Source: Tateyamaria sp. (lineage in GTDB: Bacteria > Pseudomonadota > Alphaproteobacteria > Rhodobacterales > Rhodobacteraceae). From it: DNA of 6,889 nt. The first letter of the stretch is position 1. Every line of letters starts with the position of its first letter. The stretch covers positions 1 to 6,889 of the forward strand of contig JABITU010000105.1 of the NCBI GenBank assembly GCA_018668195.1. Reading direction: 5' to 3'. The notes beneath the pieces are model-generated. The model worked only from the letters and a program-made list of their open reading frames with translations, was not told the origin of the DNA and did no database searches. Positions 6,537 to 6,889 of this stretch are shown here, in pieces. The position numbers were made by a program, and so were the translations under genes.

Positions 6537-6889
6537 TCAGCTGTCCCCTGCAGTCGGGCCTAATTTACCGCGCGCAACTTGCGCCTGCCTCTGGTTCGTG
6601 CCGCGTGGTTGTCTAAATGCCTTGGCAAGCGCCGAGATGTCAGTGCGCAACTCAGCCATGGTTTCCTGACGGCCCGCGCTGATTTCTTCGAGTATGCGAA
6701 GCATTTGCACATCAATGGACCGCAGCCGCATACGGCTTTCCGCGTCCATCCCATCACCCATACCCTGCGTTTCAATCAACGCAATCAAGCGTTCTTGCCC
6801 GTCTACCATGCGCTCTAATGCGGTACCGTTGGCCCCCTGCCCTTGCAATTGCGTCGTCATACGTTCGACTGCATCCACCAGTCTGCCCA
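6537..6889 (-). CDS. 3' end of a gene likely encoding the MotA/TolQ/ExbB-like partner
   Basis: The reading frame is open through the right edge. A GTG at 6878 is in frame, but codons upstream of it are also open, so the true start is outside the window. The visible 117 residues are a hydrophilic, helix-prone tail with no membrane segment: VERMTTQL, then ERMVDGQERLIALIE, then RMRLRSIDVQMLRILEEISAG, then AELRTDISALAKAFRQ, ending in a basic, probably disordered stretch. It stops with TGA only 2 bases before the MotB-like start, so the two form one operon. No channel domain is visible. The MotA/TolQ/ExbB assignment rests on the operon position (these channel genes normally precede their MotB/TolR/ExbD partner) and on resemblance to cytoplasmic tails I recall from proteins annotated ExbB in Rhodobacteraceae. 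A long cytoplasmic tail after the channel would also recall ZorA. It could instead be an unrelated coiled-coil protein. Confidence 0.6.
   Translation of the reverse strand, partial: GRLVDAVERMTTQLQGQGANGTALERMVDGQERLIALIETQGMGDGMDAESRMRLRSIDVQMLRILEEISAGRQETMAELRTDISALAKAFRQPRGTNQRQAQVARGKLGPTAGDS
6544..6549 (-). promoter_or_regulatory. Ribosome binding site of the MotB-like gene
   Basis: Read on the minus strand this is AGGGGA, 9 bases before the ATG at 6534 and inside the last codons of the upstream gene. It supports the chosen start and implies coupled translation of the two subunits. Confidence 0.65.

Noticed and set aside
3883..6889. A complete Zorya anti-phage system
   Set aside because: Only ZorA/B-like architecture is suggested; no ZorC, ZorD or ZorE gene is in the window, and the gene on the other side is an M23-like gene following clpA.

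Overview
The window looks like chromosomal DNA of an alphaproteobacterium, most likely a marine Rhodobacteraceae (Roseobacter-group) species. The grounds are the style of the ClpA, GloB and M23 peptidase sequences, moderately high GC, and tightly packed genes. This is recognition from memory of the families, not a database search. I saw no rRNA, tRNA, CRISPR array, insertion sequence or phage gene.

Layout: positions 1-387 (+) hold the 3' end of gloB (glyoxalase II). Positions 388-571 are a 184-base non-coding gap, the likely site of the clpA promoter. Positions 572-2893 (+) hold a complete clpA, the AAA+ unfoldase of the ClpAP protease. A TGATG stop/start overlap then leads into a LytM-type M23 peptidase-like gene (2893-4008, +). 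On the other strand, transcribed leftward from the right edge, are the 3' end of a gene whose position suggests a MotA/TolQ/ExbB-type channel subunit (6537-6889, -) and, 2 bases later, a complete 883-residue MotB-like protein (3883-6534, -). That protein has one N-terminal membrane helix with an Asp at its start, about 700 residues of coiled coil, and a C-terminal OmpA peptidoglycan-binding domain. The two strands converge and overlap tail to tail by 126 bases.

How they work together: gloB and clpA are housekeeping genes (methylglyoxal detoxification; protein quality control). The M23-like protein and the leftward pair both concern the cell envelope. The leftward pair has the architecture of an ion-driven 5:2 stator (MotAB, TolQR, ExbBD, ZorAB), with an exceptionally long B subunit that could couple proton flow in the inner membrane to the peptidoglycan. 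The substrate or purpose of the pair is unknown.

The most unusual points are: (1) a long coiled coil built from tandem 28- and 21-residue units, exact multiples of the heptad, far too long to stand straight across a periplasm; (2) an M23-like gene with Asn in place of the usual catalytic His, a C-terminus that reads through into the antisense of the neighbouring gene, and codon use unlike clpA; and (3) a perfect 10-bp GC-rich hairpin followed by a T-rich run, a terminator-like structure inside the signal-peptide codons of that M23-like gene.
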